Below, one piece after another: positions 17,924 to 26,340 of a stretch of 35,306 nt of DNA. The notes beneath the pieces are model-generated. The model ran no database searches. It was given only the letters and a program-made list of their open reading frames with translations, and was not told the DNA's origin. How positions within the stretch are numbered: position 1 is the stretch's first letter; every line of letters starts with the position of its first letter. Location of the stretch: contig URNF01000006.1 of the NCBI GenBank assembly GCA_900549155.1, positions 1-35,306 of the forward strand, in the 5' to 3' direction. The stretch comes from an uncultured Oscillospiraceae bacterium (GTDB lineage: Bacteria; Bacillota; Clostridia; Oscillospirales; Acutalibacteraceae). A program made the position numbers and the translations under genes.

Positions 17924-18121
17924 TTATTTATAGGGAATCATGCGCTTGACCTTTGCGACATTGGTGACGTCGGCAACGGTGGTCTGGCGAAGATTTCTTT
18001 TCCGTTTGGTGGTCTTCTTGTTCAGGATGTGGGATTTGTAGGCATGGCCGCGAATGACCTTACCGGTTTTGCTCAGCTTGAAGCGCTTTTTCGCGCCGCT
18101 GTGCGTTTTGATCTTAGGCAT
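17924..18121 (-). CDS. rpmI: Ribosomal protein L35 (bL35)
   Basis: A 65-residue basic protein of the 50S subunit. The sequence MPKIKTHSGAKKRFKLSKTG is the family hallmark, followed by RGHAYKSHILNKKTTKRKRN and a short tail ending MIPYK. A strong AAGGAGG site precedes the ATG. It is the middle gene of infC-rpmI-rplT, 48 bases after the infC stop. Confidence 0.99.
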   Translation of the reverse strand: MPKIKTHSGAKKRFKLSKTGKVIRGHAYKSHILNKKTTKRKRNLRQTTVADVTNVAKVKRMIPYK

Positions 18122-18169
18122 AGTGTATGTCCTCCTTAAAAAACTTCGATGCGCATAGAATGCGTATAC

Positions 18170-18688
18170 TTACTTCGTGGGCTTCGGCGCCAGGAACATC
18201 AGCATGCTGCGTCCCTCCAGCTTTGCCGGCTTTTCGATCACCGCAAATTCCGCACAGGCTTCGGCAAACCGTTTCATGGCGGCAAGTCCGATCTCCGGAT
18301 GTCCCATCTCACGGCCGCGGAAACGAATGGACACCTTGACCTTGTCGCCCTGTCCGATGAACCGCTGCGCGTGGTTGACCTTCGTGTTGAAGTCGCCGAC
18401 ATCGGTGTTGAGACCGAGACGCACTTCCTTCACGTCCACCACATGCTGGTTCTTGCGCGCTTCCTTTTCGCGTTTCGCCTGCTCGAAGCGATATTTTCCG
18501 TAGTCGGCGATACGACAGACCGGCGGCTTGGCGTTCGGGGAGATCTTGATGAGATCCAGCCCGCTCTGGTCGGCAAGCGCCTGCGCGTCCCGCGCACTCA
18601 TAATGCCGATCTGATTGCCCGTTGCGTCGATCACGCGCACCTCACTGTCACGGATCTGTTCGTTGATCTGCAGCTCTTTTACGGCTAT
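18170..18688 (-). CDS. infC: Translation initiation factor IF-3, with AUA start codon
   Basis: A 172-residue protein counted from an AUA codon. IF-3 keeps subunits apart and proofreads start codon choice. Translated from AUA, the N terminus reads (M)AVKELQINEQIRDSEVRVID, the conserved family start; a GTG start at 18640 would delete the conserved QINEQIR block. The N domain continues with NQIGIMSARDAQALA, DLIKISPNAKPPVCRIADYGK, then the linker helix and C domain (VRLGLNTDVGDFNTKVNHA, KVSIRFRGREMGHPE). A GGAGGTG site is exactly 7 bases before AUA, and no ATG, GTG or TTG sits in that spot. IF-3 rejects non-canonical starts, so this start suggests self-repression, as known for E. coli infC (AUU). 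Confidence 0.97.
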   Translation of the reverse strand: MAVKELQINEQIRDSEVRVIDATGNQIGIMSARDAQALADQSGLDLIKISPNAKPPVCRIADYGKYRFEQAKREKEARKNQHVVDVKEVRLGLNTDVGDFNTKVNHAQRFIGQGDKVKVSIRFRGREMGHPEIGLAAMKRFAEACAEFAVIEKPAKLEGRSMLMFLAPKPTK

Positions 18689-18702
18689 TGCAAAGCACCT
18701 CC
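18686..18702 (-). promoter_or_regulatory. Ribosome site and AUA start of infC
   Basis: On the minus strand GGAGGTG (18702-18696) is followed by 7 bases and the codon AUA (18688-18686), which opens the conserved IF-3 N terminus. The strong ribosome site combined with a forbidden-class start codon is the classic arrangement for IF-3 autoregulation by start-codon discrimination. Confidence 0.85.
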
Positions 18703-18720
18703 GTCACTGTCAAAGCAGTG

Positions 18721-18758
18721 TAAAATCATAAAACGCGGGCAGCCGAAACTGCCCGCGT
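18721..18758 (-). terminator. Attenuator terminator hairpin in the infC leader
   Basis: A ten-base-pair GC-rich stem with a six-base loop is followed by a T-rich tail on the minus strand. It lies about 45-70 bases before the AUA start of infC and after the promoter, so it can only act as conditional premature termination. It would also stop any transcript running out of the upstream carboxypeptidase gene. Confidence 0.8.
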
Positions 18759-18850
18759 GTCTACGCAATGATCCCAAAGGGAAGCACGGTATCAGCCTGT
18801 TGGAACGACATCCGCAGGCGAGAGCGGGCAAACGCTCTGCTTTGTTTTAC
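18721..18850 (-). promoter_or_regulatory. infC operon leader with attenuator, candidate L20 leader
   Basis: The untranslated leader runs from the promoter to infC. Near its 3' end lies a terminator: stem ACGCGGGCAG / CTGCCCGCGT (18758-18749 with 18742-18733), loop TTTCGG, then TTTATGATTTTA. Upstream is a small hairpin AGAGCG-TTTGCC-CGCTCT (18838-18821). Its TGCCCGC segment can instead pair with GCGGGCA in the 5' arm of the terminator (seven pairs plus a G-T). The two states exclude each other, the expected logic of an attenuator. In Bacillus subtilis the infC-rpmI-rplT leader is controlled by L20 binding; that this leader works the same way is inference. Confidence 0.7.
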
Positions 18851-18856
18851 CGTTAC

Positions 18857-18885
18857 AGTATACCAGTCCCTTTTCGGTTTGTCAA
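18857..18885 (-). promoter_or_regulatory. Sigma-A promoter of infC-rpmI-rplT
   Basis: On the minus strand TTGACA (18885-18880, perfect -35) and TATACT (18862-18857) are separated by exactly 17 bases. The start of transcription is expected near 18850. The -35 box begins only 11 bases after the stop codon of the upstream carboxypeptidase gene. Confidence 0.9.
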
Positions 18886-18895
18886 GCCCTTTTTC

Positions 18896-19819
18896 TCAAT
18901 ATCCGTGCTTTTCGAGATATTCCTCAAGGCACAGCCCGTCCCGCATGATCTCCGCCGCCGCTTCCTTGCCGACATAGCGGAAGTGCCACGGCTCATAGAT
19001 CACGCCCGTGATGGCTTCCTTGTTTTTCGGGAAGCGCAGGATGAAGCCGTAGTCCGCACAGTTGGCGATGAGCCAGCGGTATGCCGCCGTTCTTTCAAAC
19101 GACTGATTGAGGCTGTAGTCCCCGCTGCCGCCGAGATCCGCGGCAAGTCCCGTGTTGTGCTCGCTCTGACCGGGCTTTTTCACGATGGTGGCGGCGACTT
19201 CCCGCGCCTTTGCGTCGGAATAGCCCGCGTTCTTCTGCTTCTGCACCTGCCGTTCATACAGGCTCTTTTGCAGCGCCACCGAGCGATAGCAGGACACGGG
19301 CTGCAGGCGCAGCGCCGCATTTTCCTTATTGCCCGCAGCAAGCATCTGCCGCAGCGCGTCCACCGCGCGGCTGTCAAACTTTTTACCGGTGAGACCGCTG
19401 CCGTATTCCACCGCCGTGAACGTGCTGTCATAGCTTTCCGGCAGCGTGTTCCAGTCGTTGGCGAGCTTCAGATACCACACAGCCCCCGCCGGCTGGACAT
19501 AGTGATTGCCCACAGGTGCCGCCGTGGTCGGCGTTTGCGGTTTTGCCGTCGTTTGCGGCTTTGCGGTCGTTTTCTTCGTTGTAGTCACCGTGGTCGTCGC
19601 GGTCGTCGTTGTCGTTTGGGTGGTCGTTGTCGTTGTTGCAAGCGTGGTTGCCGCCGCGGTCGCCGTCGTCGTTGTTGTCGGCTCTCCCGCAGGCTTTTTC
19701 ACCGCGCGTGCGATCAGAAACACCACACCGCAGATCAGCAGCACCGCCGCTGCCGCAGCAGCCGCCAGCAGGATCGCCACCTGCTGTTTTGTGACCTTCT
19801 TTTTTCTGTATCTTGCCAT
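18896..19819 (-). CDS. VanY-type D-alanyl-D-alanine carboxypeptidase (peptidase M15B), Thr-stalked
   Basis: About 307 residues. It trims the terminal D-Ala of peptidoglycan stem peptides outside the cell. A Lys/Arg-rich start (MARYRKKKVTKQQ) precedes a transmembrane segment (about 14-38), then a striking stalk of nearly pure Thr with Ala, Lys, Gln and Pro (about 47-105), then the zinc peptidase domain. Catalytic blocks are QPVSCYRS, SEHNTGLAADL (His and Asp zinc ligands) and YEPWHFRYVG (catalytic Glu and His ligand). The ATG at 19819 fits the TM start; an in-frame GTG or other start at 19903 would read through the upstream terminator. It has its own promoter. General wall remodelling is the likely role; nothing links it to vancomycin resistance. 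Confidence 0.92.
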   Translation of the reverse strand: MARYRKKKVTKQQVAILLAAAAAAAVLLICGVVFLIARAVKKPAGEPTTTTTATAAATTLATTTTTTQTTTTTATTTVTTTKKTTAKPQTTAKPQTPTTAAPVGNHYVQPAGAVWYLKLANDWNTLPESYDSTFTAVEYGSGLTGKKFDSRAVDALRQMLAAGNKENAALRLQPVSCYRSVALQKSLYERQVQKQKNAGYSDAKAREVAATIVKKPGQSEHNTGLAADLGGSGDYSLNQSFERTAAYRWLIANCADYGFILRFPKNKEAITGVIYEPWHFRYVGKEAAAEIMRDGLCLEEYLEKHGY

Positions 19820-19850
19820 TTTTCTCGCCCCGCTCCTGTTTTCTGACGCT

Positions 19851-19879
19851 ATTTTATCACAATTTGCGGGACAGTGCAA
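19851..19879 (-). promoter_or_regulatory. Promoter of the VanY-type gene
   Basis: On the minus strand TTGCAC (19879-19874) and TAAAAT (19856-19851) are 17 bases apart, and TGA immediately before the -10 gives an extended TGn element. It lies 32 bases before the ATG and right after the terminator of the upstream M23 gene, so the two wall genes are probably separate units. Confidence 0.7.
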
Positions 19880-19880
19880 C

Positions 19881-19920
19881 AAAAAAATACTGCCGGCCCC
19901 CAAACGGAGGACGGCAGCAT
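19881..19920 (-). terminator. Intrinsic terminator after the SpoIIQ-like gene
   Basis: On the minus strand a stem built on CTGCCG / CGGCAG, with an inner CC-CC / GGGG pairing, is followed by TA and seven T (19887-19881). It lies about 50 bases after the M23 gene stop. Confidence 0.85.
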
Positions 19921-19968
19921 TTTTGCCCTTCTTACCGCATCACAAATGTGATTTTCCGAGGGCGCGCT

Positions 19969-20685
19969 TTATTTCTGTTCCCGATATTTGACTTCCCTGC
20001 CGATGGTCTTGACCGGATCGGCAAACGTGCCGTTCACGGTGATCTCCAGATGGAGATGGCAGCCGTCCGCGCTTTCGCACGGCACGCCCGACAGCGTGCC
20101 GATCGCATCGGCGGCTTTCACGGCAGCGCCCACCTTGACCGATGCGGTCACGCCGCAATAGCGCGACTGCACACCGTTGCCGTGATCGATAACGATGATC
20201 TCGCCGAGGGCGGGATCCTCAGACACGGTGCGCACCGTGCCGTCTGCGACCGCTTTGACGGTCATGCCCTCATTGCCCGCGAAATCGGCGCCGCTGTGCA
20301 CGCGCCAGTCCCCCATCGTCGCCGAATACACCGGCGTTTTGTCGCTGAACGCCTTTGCCACCTCGTTGCTGCCGGGCAGCACAAAGAGCGGCTTTGCGTC
20401 CGCGACAGGCGCTGCTGTCGTTTTCACGGTGGTCGGCGTCGTCGTGGTCACGGTCGATGTGGTGGTGCGCGCATCGCGCACGCTGGTGACCGGCTCCACC
20501 ACGCCCTGATCCTTGGACGGTTCGGTCGGCGTATCCTTTTTCTTCAAAATGCCGATACTGTCCGAGAAAGCGGCAAAAGCCACGCCGCAAATCACAAGCA
20601 GGCACAGACCCAGCGCTGCATAGAAACCCTTTCCCGCCAAAAAGCGCCTAAAGCGGGTGGGACGTTTTCCGTTTGACATACGCAT
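19969..20685 (-). CDS. SpoIIQ-like M23 (LytM) peptidase-domain membrane protein
   Basis: A 238-residue bitopic protein: a short basic cytoplasmic end, a TM segment at about 21-41, a Thr-rich linker (73-92) and an M23 domain (about 115-228). Zinc ligands are all present: H130 and D134 in WRVHSGADF, and H210 and H212 in HLHLEI. The block VYSATMGDWRVHSGADF is typical of SpoIIQ, the forespore protein that binds SpoIIIAH in the mother cell to form the engulfment channel. Clostridial SpoIIQ keeps the metal site, unlike that of Bacillus subtilis. A forespore-sigma-like promoter upstream supports a sporulation role. A general M23 endopeptidase is the alternative. The ATG has AAAGGAA upstream. Confidence 0.8.
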   Translation of the reverse strand: MRMSNGKRPTRFRRFLAGKGFYAALGLCLLVICGVAFAAFSDSIGILKKKDTPTEPSKDQGVVEPVTSVRDARTTTSTVTTTTPTTVKTTAAPVADAKPLFVLPGSNEVAKAFSDKTPVYSATMGDWRVHSGADFAGNEGMTVKAVADGTVRTVSEDPALGEIIVIDHGNGVQSRYCGVTASVKVGAAVKAADAIGTLSGVPCESADGCHLHLEITVNGTFADPVKTIGREVKYREQK

Positions 20686-20715
20686 CGTTTCCTTTCTTTC
20701 TTGGCGTCACACTCG

Positions 20716-20744
20716 TAGTTTGAACCGTTTTTTCGGAATTATGC
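20716..20744 (-). promoter_or_regulatory. Candidate forespore (sigma-F/sigma-G type) promoter
   Basis: On the minus strand GCATA (20744-20740), 17 bases, then CAAACTA (20722-20716). This matches the sigma-G pattern (GNATR, then CATNMTA) at all but one position, and the sigma-F pattern nearly as well. It lies about 30 bases before the SpoIIQ-like start. No convincing sigma-A promoter is seen there. Confidence 0.45.
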
Positions 20745-20777
20745 CGCAATTTTTTGAAAAGATATGTACAAATGCGT

Positions 20778-20806
20778 CGCAATATGGTACTCTGTATGTG
20801 TATAAT
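20778..20806 (+). promoter_or_regulatory. Candidate promoter of the siroheme-synthase-like gene
   Basis: A perfect TATAAT (20801-20806) lies 19 bases before the ATG at 20826; the -35 region at 17-base spacing (CGCAAT) is poor. Initiation near 20813 would give a very short leader that starts at the ribosome site. Confidence 0.4.
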
Positions 20807-20825
20807 GAAAAAAGGCGGTGAGGAC

Positions 20826-21305
20826 ATGGCGGTGGGGTTTCCGCTGTATATCGATCTGAAGGATAACAACTGTACCGTTTTCGGCGGCGGCATGACCGCC
20901 TACAAAGCGGTGGTGACACTGCTGCGTTTTCACGCAAAGGTCACGGTCATCAGTCCCACGCTGTGCGTACAGCTTGCCGAGCTGGACGCCGCGGGACGCA
21001 TCCGCTATCTGCGGCGGCGGTATTATCGCGGCGACTGCTCCAACGCGCGGCTGTGCGTTGCCGCGACCGATGACCGCGCCGTCAACATCGCCGTTTCGGA
21101 CGAATGCAAAAACAAAAGCATTCCCGTTGCCGTCGAGCACCCGAAGGGCTTCGGCACGTTCACGTTCCCGCATGCCGTCATCTGCCGCAACACAGTCGTC
21201 ACCGTTTCCGGCAGCGCGTCCCACGCGCGTCAGGCGTTTGTTATGGAAAAGCTGGAAAAGGCATTGCCGGAATGGCTGGACGAATACGAAGAGAACAAGC
21301 AGTGA
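20826..21305 (+). CDS. Stand-alone precorrin-2 dehydrogenase/siroheme synthase N-domain protein
   Basis: About 159 residues. It resembles the NAD-binding half of siroheme synthase (CysG N domain, Met8p), which oxidises precorrin-2 to sirohydrochlorin. Visible features are FPLYIDLKDNNCTVFGGGMTAYKAV (the glycine-rich dinucleotide loop), the AKVTVISP strand, RRRYYRGDCSNARLCVAATDD and NIAVSDECKNKSIPVAV. The late block that usually reads as ...FPSiv...l.iaiSTgG.SP reads FPHAVICRNTVVTVSGSASH, so it is diverged. The C-terminal helical dimerisation part is short. The start is ATG 20826, with GGTGAGG upstream. No heme or cobalamin genes are adjacent. It is monocistronic, ending in a terminator. Role in tetrapyrrole synthesis is likely but not certain. 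Confidence 0.75.
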   Translation: MAVGFPLYIDLKDNNCTVFGGGMTAYKAVVTLLRFHAKVTVISPTLCVQLAELDAAGRIRYLRRRYYRGDCSNARLCVAATDDRAVNIAVSDECKNKSIPVAVEHPKGFGTFTFPHAVICRNTVVTVSGSASHARQAFVMEKLEKALPEWLDEYEENKQ

Positions 21306-21310
21306 AAAAA

Positions 21311-21338
21311 GAGCGCCGCTTTTGCGGCGCTCTCTTTG
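21311..21338. terminator. Bidirectional terminator between convergent genes
   Basis: A perfect 9-base-pair stem GAGCGCCGC / GCGGCGCTC with a TTTT loop (21311-21332). On the plus strand it is followed by TCTTTGTC; on the minus strand it is followed by six T. It serves the siroheme-synthase-like gene (plus) and the Asn/Gln peptide gene (minus). Confidence 0.9.
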
Positions 21339-21344
21339 TCCTTG

Positions 21345-21473
21345 TCAGATGTTGTTCTGCTGGTTCTGCTGATTCTGACGGTTCTGCTGATTCTGCTGGT
21401 TCTGACGATTCTGCTGGTTCTGACGATTCTGCTGCTGATTCTGTTGATTCTGCTGATTCTGACGATTTTCCAT
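21345..21473 (-). CDS. Asn/Gln/Arg-repeat peptide of 42 residues, unknown function
   Basis: The peptide starts MENRQNQQNQQ and ends QQNNI, and consists almost only of Asn, Gln and Arg in a three-residue period (NQQ or NRQ), with Asn at nearly every third position. The ATG has AGAGG about 8 bases upstream, and a strong terminator follows the stop by 7 bases, so it looks like a real one-gene unit. The DNA shows a 9-base periodicity (CTGATTCTG-like on the plus strand). No signal peptide or membrane segment is present. No clear promoter could be chosen in the 100 bases upstream. Asn/Gln-rich low-complexity peptides can be RNA-binding, aggregating or structural (for example spore-coat-like); sequence alone does not decide. 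Confidence 0.65.
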   Translation of the reverse strand: MENRQNQQNQQNQQQNRQNQQNRQNQQNQQNRQNQQNQQNNI

Positions 21474-21579
21474 TGCTGTGACCTCTTTCCTTTCCTGATT
21501 ACGAAAGCAACTTGCTATCGCAGCATTATTCTTTACCGTCTTGCCGTTTCTTATACTTTTTTTGCGCGGAAAATTTTTC

Positions 21580-21608
21580 TTGCATTTTTGAAACAGATGT
21601 GGTATAGT
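21580..21608 (+). promoter_or_regulatory. Promoter of the rimP-nusA-infB-ribF operon
   Basis: TTGCAT (21580-21585), 17 bases, then TATAGT (21603-21608), with TGG directly before it giving an extended TGn -10 element. An overlapping alternative is TTGAAA (21588-21593) with TATATT at 16 bases. Transcription would start near 21615, about 75 bases before rimP. Confidence 0.7.
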
Positions 21609-21635
21609 ATATATTAAAGTAAACAATGTATGCAG

Positions 21636-21662
21636 AAAGAGTGGGGCGACCCGCTCTTTTGT
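21636..21662 (+). promoter_or_regulatory. rimP leader hairpin with GNRA loop
   Basis: A 10-base-pair stem AAAGAGTGGG / CCCGCTCTTT (one G-T wobble) closed by a GCGA tetraloop, followed by TGTATTG. It lies between the operon promoter and the rimP ribosome site. The tail is too poor in T for a strong terminator, but a weak attenuator or protein/RNA binding site is plausible, since the operon encodes NusA and IF-2, which are regulated in other bacteria. Confidence 0.6.
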
Positions 21663-21689
21663 ATTGTCAGCTGAAAGAGGTGAACGCTC

Positions 21690-22202
21690 ATGTCAAAACC
21701 CGCAAAAAGCGGGCAAAGCGCCGGAAAGACCGTGCAGACCGTGTGGGCACTTGCCGCGCCGGTCGTTGAGGAAAACGGGCTGCTTTTGTGGGACGTGCGG
21801 TTTGTGAAAGAAGGCGTCGATTGGTTTTTGCGCGTGTATATCGACGCAGCCGACCGACCGGTCTCCATCGACGACTGCGTCAAGGTCTCAAGGCGGCTTG
21901 GCGATCTTTTGGACGAAGCCGATCCCATCGACCGCTCCTACTGTCTGGAAGTCAGTTCTCCCGGCGTTGACCGCGAGCTGACGCGGCCGGAGCATTTTGA
22001 GATGTTTGAAGGCTATCCCGTCGTTGTCCGTCTCTATCACGCCCGCGACGGTGTCAAAGAATTTCCCGGCATCCTTAAACGGCTTGAGGACGACACGCTT
22101 TGGCTGCAGGACGCCGAGGAAAACACGCTCTCTTTCGCCAAAAAGGAAATTTCCGCCGTCCACGTCATCGATGATTGGGACGACGAGGAACAAGAGGACT
22201 AA
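21690..22202 (+). CDS. rimP: Ribosome maturation factor RimP
   Basis: A 170-residue cytoplasmic protein needed for 30S subunit maturation. Family blocks: VWALAAPVVEENGLLLWDVRFV near the N terminus (la.pv....gleLvdv), LRVYIDAADRPVSIDDCVKVSR (l.v.iD...gv.iddC...sr) and YCLEVSSPGVDRELTRPEHFE (the LEVSSPGldRpL signature). The C-terminal SH3-like domain is followed by an acidic tail (DDWDDEEQED). The ATG has GAAAGAGG upstream. It is the first gene of the classic rimP-nusA-ylxR-ylxQ-infB operon. Confidence 0.97.
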   Translation: MSKPAKSGQSAGKTVQTVWALAAPVVEENGLLLWDVRFVKEGVDWFLRVYIDAADRPVSIDDCVKVSRRLGDLLDEADPIDRSYCLEVSSPGVDRELTRPEHFEMFEGYPVVVRLYHARDGVKEFPGILKRLEDDTLWLQDAEENTLSFAKKEISAVHVIDDWDDEEQED

Positions 22203-22225
22203 ATCAACAATTTTGGAGGTACACT

Positions 22226-23299
22226 ATGACAAACAAAGAAACGACCGAGTTTTTCGAAGCATTGCGGATGCTGGAAAAAGAAAAGGGTATCCCGCACGAA
22301 TACATGGTCGAAAAGATCCGTGCCGCCATCGTCAGTGCGGTCAACAAGGACTATGACACCAAGGACAACGTCAGCGTAGTCATGGACGCAGAGCGCAATC
22401 AGTTCACCGTCGCCATCCGCAAGGAGATCGTCGACGAGGTCGAGGATCCCAAGACGCAGATCCTGCCCGACGCCGCCGCACAGTATACGAAAAAGCCGGT
22501 GGTCGGCGAGTTTGTGGAGATCAAGCTGGAACCGAAGCAGTTCGGCCGTGTTGCGGCGCAGGCGGCAAAGCACACCATCCATCAGGGCATCCGCGAGGCG
22601 GAAAAGACCCAGCAGCTTGAAGAATATCAGCGCTGCAATCAGGAGCTGGTCACCGCGCTGGTGCGGCGGGTCGATCCCCGCACCGGCAACGCCACCGTCG
22701 AATTCGGCAAGGGTGAGGCGGTGCTGCCCAAGACCGAGCAGATCGAGGGCGAGACCATCGTGGAGGGCAGCCGCATCAAGGTGTATGTCGTCAACGTCAA
22801 ATCGAACGACGGCAATCCGCGCATGCTGCTTTCCCGCACCCATCCCGGTCTTGTCAAGCGGCTTTTCGAAATGGAAGTGCCGGAGATCTTCAACGGTGTT
22901 GTCGAGATCAAAGCCATCTCCCGTGAAGCCGGCTCGCGCACGAAGCTCGCCGTTTTGTCCCATGATGAAAACGTCAACGCCATCAGCGCCTGCATCGGCG
23001 TGCGCGGCGCACGTATCGCGGGCATCGTCGAGGAGCTGGGCGGCGAGAAGATCGACGTGATCGAATACAGCGACGATCCCGTGCAGTTCATTTCTGCGGC
23101 GCTGTCCCCCGCCAAGGTGGTTTCCATCGAGCTGGATCCGAACGGCGAAAAGGCGTGCCGCGCCACCGTGCCGGACAATCAGCTGTCCCTCGCCATCGGC
23201 AACAAAGGGCAGAACGCCCGCCTTGCCGTGCGCCTGACCGGCTGGAAGATCGACATCCGCCCCGAAAGCGGATTTTTCGGCGAAGAGCCGACGGAATAA
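22226..23299 (+). CDS. nusA: Transcription termination/antitermination factor NusA
   Basis: A 357-residue RNA polymerase-binding factor controlling pausing, intrinsic termination and antitermination. It starts MTNKETTEFFEALRMLEKEKG with TTGGAGG upstream; a GTG at 22175 in frame lies in the end of rimP and is not used. Domain order: the NTD binding the RNA exit channel (about 1-125), S1 (about 135-200, with VTALVRRVDPRTGNATVEFG), KH1 (LLSRTHPGLVKRLFEMEVPE and AISREAGSRTKLAVLS) and KH2 (GVRGARIAGIVEELGGEKID, then LAIGNKGQNARLAVRLTGW). The acidic repeats of Proteobacteria are absent, normal for Firmicutes. Confidence 0.98.
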   Translation: MTNKETTEFFEALRMLEKEKGIPHEYMVEKIRAAIVSAVNKDYDTKDNVSVVMDAERNQFTVAIRKEIVDEVEDPKTQILPDAAAQYTKKPVVGEFVEIKLEPKQFGRVAAQAAKHTIHQGIREAEKTQQLEEYQRCNQELVTALVRRVDPRTGNATVEFGKGEAVLPKTEQIEGETIVEGSRIKVYVVNVKSNDGNPRMLLSRTHPGLVKRLFEMEVPEIFNGVVEIKAISREAGSRTKLAVLSHDENVNAISACIGVRGARIAGIVEELGGEKIDVIEYSDDPVQFISAALSPAKVVSIELDPNGEKACRATVPDNQLSLAIGNKGQNARLAVRLTGWKIDIRPESGFFGEEPTE

Positions 23300-23328
23300 G
23301 TATTTTTGAGGAAAAGGAGGAATGCCCG

Positions 23329-23598
23329 GTGGAAAAGAAAGTGCCGCTGCGCCGCTGTGTCGGCTGCGGAGAGCACAAGCCGAAAAAGGAACTTGTGCGC
23401 ATCGTGCGGGACACGGACGGCGGCTTCAGCGTTGACCTCACCGGCAAGAAAAACGGACGCGGCGCCTATATCTGCAAAAACGTTTCCTGCCTGCAGGTCG
23501 CACAGAAAAAGCATCTTCTGGAGCGTTCCTTTTCCTGTCAGATACCGGTTGCGGTCTATGCACAGTTAGAGGAGGAGATGCGCGGTGACAACAAATAA
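23329..23598 (+). CDS. ylxR: YlxR-family small protein
   Basis: An 89-residue basic protein starting at GTG (MEKKVPLRRCVGCGEHKPKK). The hallmark is RRCVGCGEHKPKKELVRIVR with a CxxC pair, then the GRGAYICKNVSCLQVAQKK block. YlxR is usually encoded between nusA and infB. It is reported as an RNA-binding-like fold, and in some species as a regulator (RnpM) of RNase P. The GTG has AGGAGG 8 bases upstream; an ATG at 23322 is out of frame. It overlaps the next gene by 14 bases. Confidence 0.93.
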   Translation: MEKKVPLRRCVGCGEHKPKKELVRIVRDTDGGFSVDLTGKKNGRGAYICKNVSCLQVAQKKHLLERSFSCQIPVAVYAQLEEEMRGDNK

Positions 23599-23890
23599 GC
23601 TGTCGGGGCTTCTCGGCATCTGCCGCCGTGCGGGGCACCTCTTTGTCGGCTTTGACGCCGTTTCGGGACTTGTCGCCGACGGCAGGGCAAAACAGATCCT
23701 GCTTGCCTGCGACCTTTCGGAAAAAACGGCGAAGGAGCTGCGGTTTCTCGCAGAAAAGCGGCAAACGCCGCTTGCCGTCATCCCGACGGACAAAGAGGCG
23801 CTCGGCGCGCTGCTCGGACTGCAAAAGCCCGTCGGCGTGATCGCGACCGACGACGGCGGATTTGCCGCCGCCATGCAAAAATACATTTGA
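23585..23890 (+). CDS. ylxQ: L7Ae/L30e-family RNA-binding protein (YlxQ)
   Basis: A 101-residue protein of the L7Ae fold, which binds kink-turn RNA. It starts with GTG: MTTNKLSGLLGICRRAGHLF, matching the family opening LGLA.RAG.l..G. Next come VADGRAKQILLACDLSEKTAKEL and then a C-terminal IATDDGGFAAAMQK block. It overlaps ylxR by 14 bases, and the infB ribosome site follows its stop. Its fixed place between ylxR and infB suggests a ribosome-linked role. Confidence 0.92.
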   Translation: MTTNKLSGLLGICRRAGHLFVGFDAVSGLVADGRAKQILLACDLSEKTAKELRFLAEKRQTPLAVIPTDKEALGALLGLQKPVGVIATDDGGFAAAMQKYI

Positions 23891-23913
23891 CCTACCAAAA
23901 GGAGGACCAGCCT

Positions 23914-26339
<2,426 letters not shown>

Positions 26340-26340
<1 letters not shown>

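Noticed and set aside
18640..18640. GTG start for infC
   Set aside because: It would delete the conserved KELQINEQIRD segment and has no ribosome site at the right distance, whereas AUA at 18688 does.
21356..21470. Short tandem repeats that could look like a CRISPR array
   Set aside because: The period is 9 bases with no spacers, and it is explained by the NQQ/NRQ codons of the small peptide gene.
21474..21600. Sporulation-type promoter for the Asn/Gln peptide gene (GTATA with AAGAATA at 18 bases, minus strand)
   Set aside because: Two mismatches in the -10 and an A/T-rich background make the match uninformative.
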